Origin: Gammaproteobacteria bacterium MFB021
GTDB lineage: Bacteria; Pseudomonadota; Gammaproteobacteria; Pseudomonadales; Halomonadaceae
Assembly (NCBI GenBank): GCA_000737985.1
Contig: JNVT01000093.1
Location: 1 to 46,766 of the forward strand
Length of the DNA: 46,766 nt
Direction of reading: 5' to 3'
Each line of letters starts with the position of its first letter. Position 1 is the first letter of the stretch. Positions 16,837-27,127 of the stretch are shown here, piece after piece. The translations under genes and the position numbers were made by a program. The notes below the pieces were generated by a model, which saw nothing but the letters and a program-made list of their open reading frames with translations, was not told the origin of the DNA and made no database searches.

Positions 16837-17694
16837 TCAACGCTTGGCGTGGAGCCGCTCGGCGTGGTAATGCAGGTGGTCATCGATGAAGCTGGCGATG
16901 AAGAAATAGCTATGATCGTATCCCGGATGACGACGTAGCGTCAGCGGGTGATCGTGCTCTTCACAGACGGCTTCCAGGCGCTCCGGCTTGAGCTGCTCGT
17001 CGAGGAAGTTGTCGGCCTCACCCTGATCGATGAACAGCGGCTGGCGCGACGACCCCTTGGCCACCAGTTCGCAGGCATCGTACTGGGTACGCAGGCCGAC
17101 ATCCTCGCCGAGATAGTGCTCGAACGCCTTCTGACCCCAGGGCACCTGCGTCGGGTTGACGATCGGCGCGAACGCCGACACCGCGGCGTAGCGCCCGGGC
17201 TGACGCAGCGCCAGTACCAGCGCGCCGTGGCCCCCCATGGAGTGGCCGCTGATCGATTCGCGGCCATTGACCGGAAAGTGCAGCCGTACCACCGAGGGCA
17301 GCTCCTCGGTGACGTAGTCGTACATGCGGTAGTGGCGCGACCACGGCTCGCGCTTGGCGTTGAGATAGAACCCGGCGCCGGAGCCGAAATCGTAGCTGTC
17401 GTGCTCGCCGGGCAGGTCCAGCCCGCGCGGGCTGGTGTCCGGACAGACGATCGCGATGCCCAGCTCGGCGGCGGTTTTCTGCGCCCCCGCTTTCTGCATG
17501 AAATTCTCATCGGTGCAGGTGAGCCCGGAGAGCCACCACATCAGCGGCACACGGCTCTCTTCGGCCTGCGGCGGAAGATAGATCGCGAAGATCATGTCGC
17601 AATCCAGCGCCCGCGAGTAGTGCTTGTAGCGCTTGACCCAGCCACCGAAGCTCTTGGTGGCAGAGACCAGCTCCAACTGCTCGCTCATCGACAT
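16837..17694 (-). CDS. fghA: S-formylglutathione hydrolase FghA
   Basis: The 285-residue cytoplasmic esterase-D-type hydrolase releases formate and glutathione from S-formylglutathione, the second step of glutathione-dependent formaldehyde removal. LSGLTCTDENF (55-65) is the family motif around the oxyanion hole, and GHSMGGHGAL (from 150) holds the nucleophile Ser152; His near HPGYDHSYFFI completes the triad. AGGAG with six-base spacing supports the ATG at 17694. It follows frmA on the same strand, separated by a 57-bp tandem repeat and a perfect hairpin, an unusually elaborate junction for this pair. Confidence 0.96.
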   Translation of the reverse strand: MSMSEQLELVSATKSFGGWVKRYKHYSRALDCDMIFAIYLPPQAEESRVPLMWWLSGLTCTDENFMQKAGAQKTAAELGIAIVCPDTSPRGLDLPGEHDSYDFGSGAGFYLNAKREPWSRHYRMYDYVTEELPSVVRLHFPVNGRESISGHSMGGHGALVLALRQPGRYAAVSAFAPIVNPTQVPWGQKAFEHYLGEDVGLRTQYDACELVAKGSSRQPLFIDQGEADNFLDEQLKPERLEAVCEEHDHPLTLRRHPGYDHSYFFIASFIDDHLHYHAERLHAKR

Positions 17695-17710
17695 GGTTTT
17701 CTCCTGGCAG

Positions 17711-17733
17711 CACCGGCGGTATCACCGCCGGTG
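17711..17733. promoter_or_regulatory. Perfect 10-bp hairpin just upstream of the fghA ribosome-binding site
   Basis: CACCGGCGGT (17711-17720), ATC, and ACCGCCGGTG (17724-17733) are perfectly complementary. On the fghA message it ends about 17 bases before the start codon, next to the Shine-Dalgarno sequence. It may stabilise a processed fghA message, act as a weak terminator after frmA, or modulate translation. Confidence 0.7.
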
Positions 17734-17745
17734 GGTTGAGCTTGG

Positions 17746-17948
17746 GCGCGTATCACTCGGGCAGTTTCGGGCCCGTGTCGAACGCCTTGCGCGCGGCTTC
17801 GAGCGCGTATCACTCGGGCAGTTTCGGGCCCGTATCGAACGCCTTGCGCGCGGCTTCGGGCCCGTATCACTCGGGCAGTTCCGGGCACGTATCGAGCGCT
17901 TTGCGCGCGGCTTCGGGCGCGTTTCACTCGGGCAGTTTCGGGCCCGTA
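17746..17948. repeat. 57-bp tandem repeat (3.6 copies) between frmA and fghA
   Basis: Copies start at 17746, 17803, 17860 and 17917; the last is cut after about 32 bases exactly at the frmA stop codon. Each unit begins GCGCGTATCACTCGGGCAG or a close variant, contains GGGCCC (GGGCAC in copy 3), and ends near GCGCGCGGCTTCGG. Copies differ at a handful of positions. The unit is a multiple of three and stays open in some frames, but no coding role is supported. There are no spacers, so it is not CRISPR. Confidence 0.92.
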
Positions 17949-19094
<1,146 letters not shown>

Positions 19095-19125
19095 TCACAG
19101 GGGCGAGGCCTGGCGATCATTTTGG

Positions 19126-19156
19126 TTTGAACCCAGCATTTCTGCTTTGAACTCAG
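19126..19156. promoter_or_regulatory. Direct repeat between frmA and LysR gene
   Basis: TTTGAACCCAG (19126-19136) and TTTGAACTCAG (19146-19156) are near-identical with a 20-bp period, two helical turns. They lie 68-98 bases before the frmA start and are candidate binding sites for a regulator on one face of the DNA. Confidence 0.5.
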
Positions 19157-19204
19157 TCTAGGCGCTCGCTGGCTGGCAATAAACCTGGCCAAAGGCACAT
19201 AATC

Positions 19205-19220
19205 ATTGCCATACAGCAAT
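19205..19220. promoter_or_regulatory. Inverted repeat upstream of the LysR gene
   Basis: ATTGC (19205-19209) and GCAAT (19216-19220) with a 6-bp centre form a LysR-box-like dyad, ending 15 bases before the LysR start codon. It may serve autoregulation and control of divergent frmA. Confidence 0.4.
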
Positions 19221-19235
19221 AATCGAGGAAGCGTC

Positions 19236-20183
19236 ATGTCGCGCTGGGAAGGGATCGAAGCGTTCGTCGCCGTGGTCAGACTGGGGACCTTCACCCGTGC
19301 CGCGGAGTCGCTGAAGGTCTCCAGCTCGCATGTCAGCCGGCTGGTCAGCCAGTTGGAGCAAAGCCTCGGCGCACCGCTGCTCTACCGCACCACCCGCCAG
19401 ATACGCCTGACCGACGGCGGTGCAATCTACTACGAGCACTGCCGCTCGCTGCTCGATGGCTTTCGTGAAGCCGAGGATGCGCTCAACGCGCTGCAGTCGC
19501 TGCCCCAGGGGCGCCTGGCGATCAGCTGCGCCACCACCTTCGGCGAACGCTATATCGCACCGTTGGTCAACGAGTTTCACTGCCGCCACCCTCAGCTCGA
19601 CGTCCAGCTGCACTTCACCAATCGCGCCGTGGCGCTGATCGACGAGGGCTTCGATATCGCCATTCGCATGGGGGTGCTCAAGGACTCCAGCCTGCTGGCA
19701 CGACGCCTGTGCGAGCGTCGCGAATACGTGGTCGGCTCACCGGCCTACTTCCAGCGCGTCTCCCCTCCGCACAGCCTGTCGGAACTTTCCCATCACAACT
19801 GCCTGAGCGGTTCTCGCGACAGCTGGCTGTTCCAGGTCGAAGGCGCACAGCGCGAGATTCGCGTCTCCGGCAACTGGCGCGGCAACTCGGGGCCGGCGCT
19901 GCTGGACGCGGCGCGTCGCGGCATCGGCCTGGCCCAGCTGCCGGACTACTATGTCGAGCCGGCACTGGGGCGCGGTGAACTGATCTCGGTACTGGACCGC
20001 TACCAGTTCACCGATACCGCGGTATGGGCGGTCTATCCGCGCCATCGCCAACTGTCGTCGAAGATTCGTTTGCTGGTCGACTTCCTGGTCGCGCGACTAC
20101 CCACGACCATCGCCGGCTGGGCGGCCGGCGGGGGCTCCGACGTCAGCAAAGCCCCCCGGTCGGACAGCGGCATCAGTGATTGA
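19236..20183 (+). CDS. LysR-type regulator divergent from frmA
   Basis: The 315-residue LysR protein has an N-terminal helix-turn-helix (FTRAAESLKVSSSHVSRLVS, then QLEQSLGAPLLYRTTRQIRL) typical of the large AaeR/CrgA-like subgroup, followed by an effector domain with FTNRAVALIDEGFDIAIRMG. The ATG at 19236 has GAGGA six bases upstream; an in-frame TTG at 19206 lacks one. It is divergent from frmA-fghA and is the best candidate for their local regulator. Its last 11 bases overlap the end of the convergent Crp/Fnr gene. The inducer is unknown. Confidence 0.9.
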   Translation: MSRWEGIEAFVAVVRLGTFTRAAESLKVSSSHVSRLVSQLEQSLGAPLLYRTTRQIRLTDGGAIYYEHCRSLLDGFREAEDALNALQSLPQGRLAISCATTFGERYIAPLVNEFHCRHPQLDVQLHFTNRAVALIDEGFDIAIRMGVLKDSSLLARRLCERREYVVGSPAYFQRVSPPHSLSELSHHNCLSGSRDSWLFQVEGAQREIRVSGNWRGNSGPALLDAARRGIGLAQLPDYYVEPALGRGELISVLDRYQFTDTAVWAVYPRHRQLSSKIRLLVDFLVARLPTTIAGWAAGGGSDVSKAPRSDSGISD

Positions 20184-20907
20184 AGAAGTGATCGATACCG
20201 TCGTTGAGGTAGGCATCGCCGAACTCCGCCTCGCGCGCCAGCGCCGCCGGGTCGGGCAGCTCGATGCGCTGGCGCGAGCGTAGCACCAGACCCTCCTCGC
20301 GGAAGGTCGTCAGAGTGCGGCTGACGTGCACCGACGACAGTCCCAGCGCGTCGCCGAGATGCTGCTGCGACAGCGGCAGGCGGATACTGTTGCCGTCGCG
20401 CGCTTTGGTGCGCTCCAGGCGCACGAACATCTCGTAGATCAGATGCGCCAGGCGCTGGCGCGCGCTGCGCCGGGCCAGATTGACCAGGCGCTCGGTGAGC
20501 AGCGCCTGCTGATGTGACGAGATGGCGAAGAAGATCGCCGAGAGGGTCAGCGATTCGCGAAAGACGTTGATCAGGCGACGGTGCGGAAAGTGGCAGATGA
20601 CACCATCCTCGAGCATGGCGACGCCGGTCAGGCGATCCTTGAAGGCGAACTCGCGCAGGCCGATGATGTCGCCGGGCAGATAGATCTCGAGAATCTGCCG
20701 CGAGCCATCCTCCATATGCCGGAAGGAGTAGGCCCAGCCGCGGCTTAAGGTGCAGAACTCACGCGCGCTGTCGCCCTCCTGCCACAGGATCTGATCGGCC
20801 TTGACCTCGCTCGGGCTCTTCTCCAGATCCGCCAGCAGCGCCTCGTCGTTCTCGGAAATCTCACCGTAGTGCTTGAAGTGACGAATGATGCAGCTGTCTT
20901 TGCTCAT
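20173..20907 (-). CDS. Crp/Fnr-family transcriptional regulator, no iron-sulfur motif
   Basis: The 244-residue protein has an N-terminal cyclic-nucleotide-binding-like beta barrel (about 20-140; LEIYLPGDIIGLREF) and a C-terminal winged helix (LPLSQQHLGDALGLSSVHVS, then RTLTTFREEGLV). The FNR cysteine cluster is missing: only Cys6, a Cys in REFCTLSRG and one in VICHFPH are seen, so a [4Fe-4S] oxygen sensor is unlikely. The barrel also lacks an obvious cAMP signature. Its signal is therefore unknown. It stands alone, convergent with the LysR gene (11-bp overlap), with sdaA upstream on the same strand. Confidence 0.88.
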   Translation of the reverse strand: MSKDSCIIRHFKHYGEISENDEALLADLEKSPSEVKADQILWQEGDSAREFCTLSRGWAYSFRHMEDGSRQILEIYLPGDIIGLREFAFKDRLTGVAMLEDGVICHFPHRRLINVFRESLTLSAIFFAISSHQQALLTERLVNLARRSARQRLAHLIYEMFVRLERTKARDGNSIRLPLSQQHLGDALGLSSVHVSRTLTTFREEGLVLRSRQRIELPDPAALAREAEFGDAYLNDGIDHFFNH

Positions 20908-21022
20908 TTCCCTTGGCCTTGTGGTCTAACCCGCAACGTGGCGCGCGCCTGCGCTGCCGTGACGACACAACGCCATCATCACGGATCGCGCGACGCACAC
21001 CAGACTGCCCCGAGAAGCCCCA

Positions 21023-21043
21023 GGCACGGCCTGTGACCGTGCC
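21023..21043. terminator. Hairpin downstream of sdaA, upstream of the Crp/Fnr gene
   Basis: GGCACGG (21023-21029) and CCGTGCC (21037-21043) are perfect complements with a 7-base centre. No T-run follows. It may end the sdaA message or lie in the leader of the Crp/Fnr gene. The rest of the gap 20908-21157 shows no gene. Confidence 0.4.
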
Positions 21044-21157
21044 GACGCACTCGCTGCAGGGACTCCTGGATTCAGGGATTTGATAGTGGCACAGCTCTAG
21101 CTCAATTTCCTTATCACCGTTGATATCGCATTTACCGACGTTGGCAGGGTCCGGGGC

Positions 21158-22540
21158 TCAACACTCGATGGTGTTGACCGCCAGGCCACCGCGCGAGGTT
21201 TCCTTGTACTTGTCCTGCATGTCGCGACCGGTGTCGCGCATGGTACGGATTACCTTGTCCAGCGAGACGAAGTGCTCGCCGTCGCCGCGTAGCGCCATCT
21301 GGGCGGCGTTGATCGCTTTGACCGAGGCGATCGCATTACGCTCGATGCACGGCACCTGAACCAGCCCGGCGATCGGATCGCAGGTCAGCCCGAGGTTGTG
21401 CTCGAGGCCGATCTCGGCGGCGTTCTCGACCTGTGCCGGGGTTCCGCCGAGCAGCTCGGCCAGCCCTGCCGCGGCCATCGCGCAGGCCGACCCGACCTCT
21501 CCCTGACAGCCGACCTCGGCGCCGGAGATCGAAGCGTTGGTCTTGCACAGGATACCGATCGCCGCGGCCGCCAGTAGGAAGCGCACCACATCCTTCTCGC
21601 ACGCCCCGGGCTGGAACTTCATGTAGTAGTGCAGCACCGCCGGGACGATGCCCGCAGCCCCGTTGGTGGGCGCGGTGACCATGCGCCGCCCGGCGGCGTT
21701 CTCCTCGTTGACCGCCAGGGCGAAGAGGTTGACCCAGTCCATCGCCGAGAAGGTGCTGGCGATCAGCCCCTTGTCGTCGTCCAGGGCCATCAAGCGTCGG
21801 TGCAGATTGGGCGCACGCCGGCGCACGTTGAGACCACCCGGCAGCACGCCCTGCTGATCCAGGCCGCTGTCGACGCAGGCCTTCATCGCTTCCCAGATGC
21901 GCCATAGCCCGGCGCGGGTCTCGGCCTCGCTGCGCCAGGCGCTCTCGTTGGCGAGCATCACGTCGCTGATCGAAAGTTCTTCGCGGCGACAGATCTCGAG
22001 CAGCTCCACGGCATTGCGGAACGGGAACGGCAGGCGCACGCCGCGGGTGGCACTCTCGCCGTGTTCGGCCTGCTCCTCGTCGACCACGAAGCCACCGCCG
22101 ACCGAGTAGTAGGTGTTGGCGTAGATCGTCGCGCCGCGACGATCGCTGGCCACCAGGCGCAGCGCGTTGGTGTGGTAGTCGAGGATCTCGTCGCACCACT
22201 CGACGTCGCGGGCGGGGTCGAAATCGATAGCATGCACGCCGGCCAGCGATAGACGGTGATCACGCTCGACGGCAGCGAGCTTGAGCGCCAACTCGTCGGG
22301 ATCGACGCTCACCGGCTGCTCGCCCATCAGCCCGCCGAGCACCGCGCTGTCGGTGTTGTGGCCCTTGCCGGTGGCACTGAGCGAGCCATAGAGGGTGACC
22401 TGCACACGTTTGACCGGCTGCAGCAGCGCATGCTCGCGCAGCGTGGTGACGAAGGTGTGTGCGGCCTGCATCGGGCCCACGGTGTGTGAGCTGGAGGGCC
22501 CGATGCCGATCTTGAACAGGTCAAACACGCTGAAGGTCAT
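21158..22540 (-). CDS. sdaA: L-serine ammonia-lyase SdaA
   Basis: The 460-residue single-chain, iron-sulfur-dependent L-serine dehydratase converts serine to pyruvate and ammonia. The N-terminal domain begins [20 protein letters not shown], the standard signature. In the C-terminal half, [17 protein letters not shown] and GLTCDPIAG hold cysteines that coordinate the catalytic [4Fe-4S] cluster. GGGGAG six bases before the ATG supports the start. It is divergent from a GcvA-like LysR regulator that probably responds to an amino acid. The enzyme is cytoplasmic and oxygen-sensitive. Confidence 0.96.
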   Translation of the reverse strand: MTFSVFDLFKIGIGPSSSHTVGPMQAAHTFVTTLREHALLQPVKRVQVTLYGSLSATGKGHNTDSAVLGGLMGEQPVSVDPDELALKLAAVERDHRLSLAGVHAIDFDPARDVEWCDEILDYHTNALRLVASDRRGATIYANTYYSVGGGFVVDEEQAEHGESATRGVRLPFPFRNAVELLEICRREELSISDVMLANESAWRSEAETRAGLWRIWEAMKACVDSGLDQQGVLPGGLNVRRRAPNLHRRLMALDDDKGLIASTFSAMDWVNLFALAVNEENAAGRRMVTAPTNGAAGIVPAVLHYYMKFQPGACEKDVVRFLLAAAAIGILCKTNASISGAEVGCQGEVGSACAMAAAGLAELLGGTPAQVENAAEIGLEHNLGLTCDPIAGLVQVPCIERNAIASVKAINAAQMALRGDGEHFVSLDKVIRTMRDTGRDMQDKYKETSRGGLAVNTIEC

Positions 22541-22628
22541 GGTCGTCTCCCCTGGGAGCGTCGCACTGGAGTCAGAAAGCGTCGTTGCGAGAACCGATGC
22601 TTGATGTAGTTTGACTTCAGTGTGCTCG

Positions 22629-22683
22629 CCGGTTACACCGGTCTCAATCGAATATATCTGTCCAGGGTTTTAGTCAGGCTAAA
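22629..22683. promoter_or_regulatory. Two inverted repeats between sdaA and its divergent LysR gene
   Basis: CCGGT-TAC-ACCGG lies at 22629-22641 and TTTAG-TCAGG-CTAAA at 22669-22683. The second is a T-N11-A-like dyad that touches the CAGG ribosome-binding site of the LysR gene, ending two bases before its ATG. This suits binding by the LysR protein to control itself and sdaA. Confidence 0.45.
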
Positions 22684-22685
22684 TC

Positions 22686-23642
22686 ATGGCCCAGTCACTC
22701 AATGCTCAGACCCACGCCTGGCTGAAGGTCTTCGCCGTCAGCGCCAGGCACCTCTCCTTCACCCGTGCGGCGGAGGAGTTGCACGTGACCACCGGTGCGG
22801 TCAGTCAGCAGATCAAGCAGTTGGAGGAGCGCCTGGGCTTCCGGCTGTTTCGACGCCTGCCGCGACAGCTGGCGCTCACCGAGGAGGGCGAGCGCCTGGC
22901 CGGGGTGGTGTCCCAGGCCTACGATGCGGTGGGGCTGGAGATCGATCGCCTGCGCGGCGGTGTGATGAGCGGCGTGCTGCGTCTGCGCTGCCTGCCCTCG
23001 TTCCTGGCCAAGTGGCTGATGCCGCGCCTGCCGCGGCTGCAGGCGCGCTTTCCCGATATCGAACTGCACCTGAGCGCCGAGGACAGCAACCTGTCACTGC
23101 TCGACGGCGGGTTCGATCTGGCGATCGATCTCAACGACGGCCACTACCCCGGGCTGCAGACCTCGCCGCTGATCGACGAGCGCATCTTCGCGGTCTGCTC
23201 GCCGCAGCTGCTGCGCCGGCGCCCACCGCTGACCCACCCCGATGCGTTGGGCTACTACCCGCTGCTGCACGATGTCACCGCCTGGCGCGGCAGCCACGAC
23301 TACGCCGAGTGGGAGCACTACCTGGCGGCGATCGGCGGCGAACACGTCAATGTCCGCCGGGGTTACACCTTCAACCGCAACCAGCTCACGGTGGAGGCAG
23401 CGATCTCCGGCATGGGCGTGGCGATCGCCCGGCGTACGCTGATCGGCGACGAGCTGGAGAGTGGGCGCCTGATCGCCCCCTTCGCCGGCTCGGTCGCCAC
23501 CGGCAAACGCTACGGCCTGGTCTATCAGCAGGGCGCCCTCGATGACCGCCGCGTCCGGGCGATCCACGACTGGCTGGTGGAGGAGGCCGAGCGCGGCCGG
23601 AGCACGGAGCAACCATTCAGCGACGCGGCTGAGAGGCAGTAG
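22686..23642 (+). CDS. GcvA-like LysR regulator divergent from sdaA
   Basis: The 318-residue protein has the GcvA/AmpR-type DNA-binding domain (LSFTRAAEELHVTTGAVSQQ, IKQLEERLGFRLFRRLPRQL) and the matching effector domain (DLAIDLNDGHYPG). GcvA-type regulators often sense amino acids or cell-wall fragments. Divergence from sdaA points to serine or glycine metabolism, which is an inference. The ribosome-binding site is CAGG seven bases before the ATG and overlaps an inverted repeat, hinting at autoregulation. It ends in an ordinary charged tail. The gap after it (23643-23853) holds only a short tandem repeat. Confidence 0.9.
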   Translation: MAQSLNAQTHAWLKVFAVSARHLSFTRAAEELHVTTGAVSQQIKQLEERLGFRLFRRLPRQLALTEEGERLAGVVSQAYDAVGLEIDRLRGGVMSGVLRLRCLPSFLAKWLMPRLPRLQARFPDIELHLSAEDSNLSLLDGGFDLAIDLNDGHYPGLQTSPLIDERIFAVCSPQLLRRRPPLTHPDALGYYPLLHDVTAWRGSHDYAEWEHYLAAIGGEHVNVRRGYTFNRNQLTVEAAISGMGVAIARRTLIGDELESGRLIAPFAGSVATGKRYGLVYQQGALDDRRVRAIHDWLVEEAERGRSTEQPFSDAAERQ

Positions 23643-23816
23643 GCGGGGAAGAGTCGTGGAGAAGGAAGCCACCCAACGCAGGACGCCCGCACGACACGCC
23701 CACTGCCTATACACAGTGTGGGTGAGACGTACGGGCGTCGCGGGTATTCGGCTGGACCGTAGCCGGTGGCGTGACCTAGTCATGCCATGGCCCAGGTTAT
23801 GCTGAGACCTGACTTT

Positions 23817-23853
23817 CCCTGACTTATTTTTCCCTAACTTATTTTTCCCTGAC
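23817..23853. repeat. 15-bp tandem repeat at the end of the response-regulator gene
   Basis: CCCTGACTTATTTTT (23817-23831) is followed by CCCTAACTTATTTTT (23832-23846) and a partial third copy, CCCTGACTC, which runs into the stop codon of the response-regulator gene. On the transcribed strand this gives A-rich rather than T-rich RNA, so it is not a terminator. Confidence 0.8.
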
Positions 23854-24519
23854 TCAGTTATCGGCCACCTTTGGCGGGTCGATCTCCAGCTTCTGCGCGG
23901 CGATCACGGCCTGGGTGCGGGAGTGTACGCCAAGCTTGCGCAGGATGGCGGTGACGTGGGCCTTGATGGTGGCTTCGGAGACGTTCAGCTCGTAGGCGAT
24001 CTGCTTGTTGAGCAGCCCCTCGGTGAGCATGTTGAGCACGCGAAACTGCTGCGGGGTGAGCGAGGCGATCGCTTCGGCGAAGCGGGCGTCCTCCTCGTTG
24101 CCCTCGCCCATGGCATCGGCCATTTCGGCGGGCAGCCACACTTCCCCCTTGAGCACTTCACCGATCGCCTCGGCGATGGCGTCGAGCGAGGCCGACTTGG
24201 GAATGAAGCCGGAAGCGCCGTAGTCGATAGCGCGACGTACCACGTCGAGCTCTTCGCTGCCCGAGACCACGGTGACCGGAATATCCGGCATCTGCCCGCG
24301 CAGCTGAATGAGCCCGGAAAAGCCGTGCGCCCCCGGCATGTGCAGATCGAGCAGGATGAGATCGGCATCCGGATGACGCGTCACCACCTCGGTGGTCGCT
24401 TCCATGGTATCCGCTTCGACGATTTCCGCCTGCGGCGATACCTGGCGCAGCGCCTGATTGAGCGCTGCCCGGAAGAGTGGGTGGTCATCGGCAACGATGA
24501 ATTTCTGGGCAAAAGCCAT
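23854..24519 (-). CDS. NarL/LuxR-family response regulator, ErbR/AgmR-like
   Basis: The 221-residue protein has a receiver domain (1-120) with acidic pocket VADDHPLF, phosphoacceptor Asp58 in LLDLHMPG and Lys108 in GFIPKSAS. The C-terminal LuxR helix-turn-helix (about 150-212) reads LTPQQFRVLNMLTEGLLNKQ then VSEATIKAHVTAILRKLGVH. GGAGGAG precedes the ATG at 24519; a 22-residue longer form has no support. It follows acs on the same strand. In Pseudomonas, ErbR/AgmR-type regulators control acetate and alcohol metabolism including acsA, so a link to acs is plausible. No sensor kinase gene is nearby. Confidence 0.9.
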   Translation of the reverse strand: MAFAQKFIVADDHPLFRAALNQALRQVSPQAEIVEADTMEATTEVVTRHPDADLILLDLHMPGAHGFSGLIQLRGQMPDIPVTVVSGSEELDVVRRAIDYGASGFIPKSASLDAIAEAIGEVLKGEVWLPAEMADAMGEGNEEDARFAEAIASLTPQQFRVLNMLTEGLLNKQIAYELNVSEATIKAHVTAILRKLGVHSRTQAVIAAQKLEIDPPKVADN

Positions 24520-24658
24520 TGAATCTCCTCCGGGACTGTCGAGACGTCGAGCGAGTTCGGGGCATGGTGGCTCGCCAACGGACAAAGTGGTTCAACTTTG
24601 GATTAATGGCATGTTACCCCATGCAATCGTCGATTCCCAAGCCTCAAATCGAAGCGCT

Positions 24659-24680
24659 AAAAAACCGCCGTCTGACGGCG
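24659..24680 (-). terminator. Terminator-like hairpin with T-run, mid-gap
   Basis: On the minus strand CGCCGTC-A-GACGGCG is followed by GTTTTTT, the form of an intrinsic terminator. The palindrome is nearly gapless, so the real loop would be about 3-5 bases. It lies between acs and the response regulator, downstream of the first acs terminator. Confidence 0.6.
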
Positions 24681-24794
24681 CTGCGGGGCGCTTATGGGCG
24701 CTGAAAATCGGGCGTAAAAAGCCTCCCTTCCGGCCATCTCTTCTGGCCATAAAGAGGGTTTCACTCGCACTGCCGACTTAACCCAGGATAACGC

Positions 24795-24843
24795 CGATAC
24801 CGCATCTTTATCCGCAACGCTCGGATTAAAAATGCGGGTATCG
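24795..24843. ncRNA. Long imperfect inverted repeat, candidate structured RNA
   Basis: CGATACCGCATCTTTATCCG (24795-24814) pairs with the complement of 24822-24843 with only two single-base bulges and one mismatch over about 20 positions, leaving a 7-base loop. This is far longer than a normal terminator stem. It may be the core of a small RNA ending at the 24659-24680 terminator, or a DNA element. The function is unknown. Confidence 0.35.
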
Positions 24844-24879
24844 ACCTAGCTACGAACCACTCATTTAGTCATATAGATG

Positions 24880-24906
24880 AAAACCGGGCCTATCGAGTAA
24901 GCCCGG
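24880..24906 (-). terminator. Intrinsic terminator of acs
   Basis: On the minus strand CCGGGC-11 bases-GCCCGG is followed by TTTTC, starting 13 bases after the acs stop codon. The stem is short but GC-only and the position is right. Confidence 0.7.
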
Positions 24907-24918
24907 GTCTATACCTTT

Positions 24919-26871
<1,953 letters not shown>

Positions 26872-27127
26872 GGCGATCTCCCCTTTTATTCGGATTCGAG
26901 ACTTTTACTCGGACTCAACGGCCGACGTGCCGACTTCCGGCGACCCGCGCGGCCCTCGCTGTAACGGTGAAAGCTCAATCAGCTCAATGTGATAGCGGAT
27001 CGGCTACGAAGACCGCCAGCATATAACGCTGGCGACGGTCACCCCCTATTAGACCTTCGTATGGTCTCAACCTAGATCACTGGACGAGTCGCAGCCAGCG
27101 GCGGTCGGTCAGTCTCTTGCGCCATGG
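26872..27127. promoter_or_regulatory. acs upstream region with direct and nested inverted repeats
   Basis: Nearest acs, on the minus strand, TCCGAGTAAAAG and TCCGAATAAAAG form a direct repeat with a 19-base period ending at the ribosome-binding site. Further up is a tandem ATTGAGCTG/ATTGAGCTT. At 27014-27034 CGCCAGC-7-GCTGGCG is a perfect dyad, nested inside TACGAAG (27005-27011) and CTTCGTA (27055-27061). A possible promoter is TTGAGC-17-TTACAG. These are likely regulator sites for acs; no gene is supported here. Confidence 0.45.

Larger units (their letters stand above)
24520..24918. promoter_or_regulatory. 399-bp hairpin-rich gap between acs and the response-regulator gene
   Basis: No protein gene is supported. 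Reading on the minus strand there are, in order, an acs terminator (24880-24906), a long imperfect inverted repeat (24795-24843), a GGCCA/TGGCC hairpin near 24738-24754, and a second terminator-like hairpin with T-run (24659-24680). A possible promoter for the response regulator, TTGGGA-18 bp-TAACAT, lies near 24611-24640. The two terminators in tandem leave room for a short independent RNA. Confidence 0.45.

Noticed and set aside
17685-17927. Arginine-rich 80-residue frame across the 57-bp repeat
   Set aside because: The repeat unit is a multiple of three, so frames stay open by arithmetic. It runs into the fghA start and has no homologue that I recognise.
17746-17948. CRISPR array
   Set aside because: Repeats are directly abutting with no unique spacers and no cas genes nearby.
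23817-23853. T-rich repeat as terminator of the response-regulator gene
   Set aside because: On the transcribed strand the repeat gives A-rich RNA and has no stem, so it cannot act as an intrinsic terminator for that gene.
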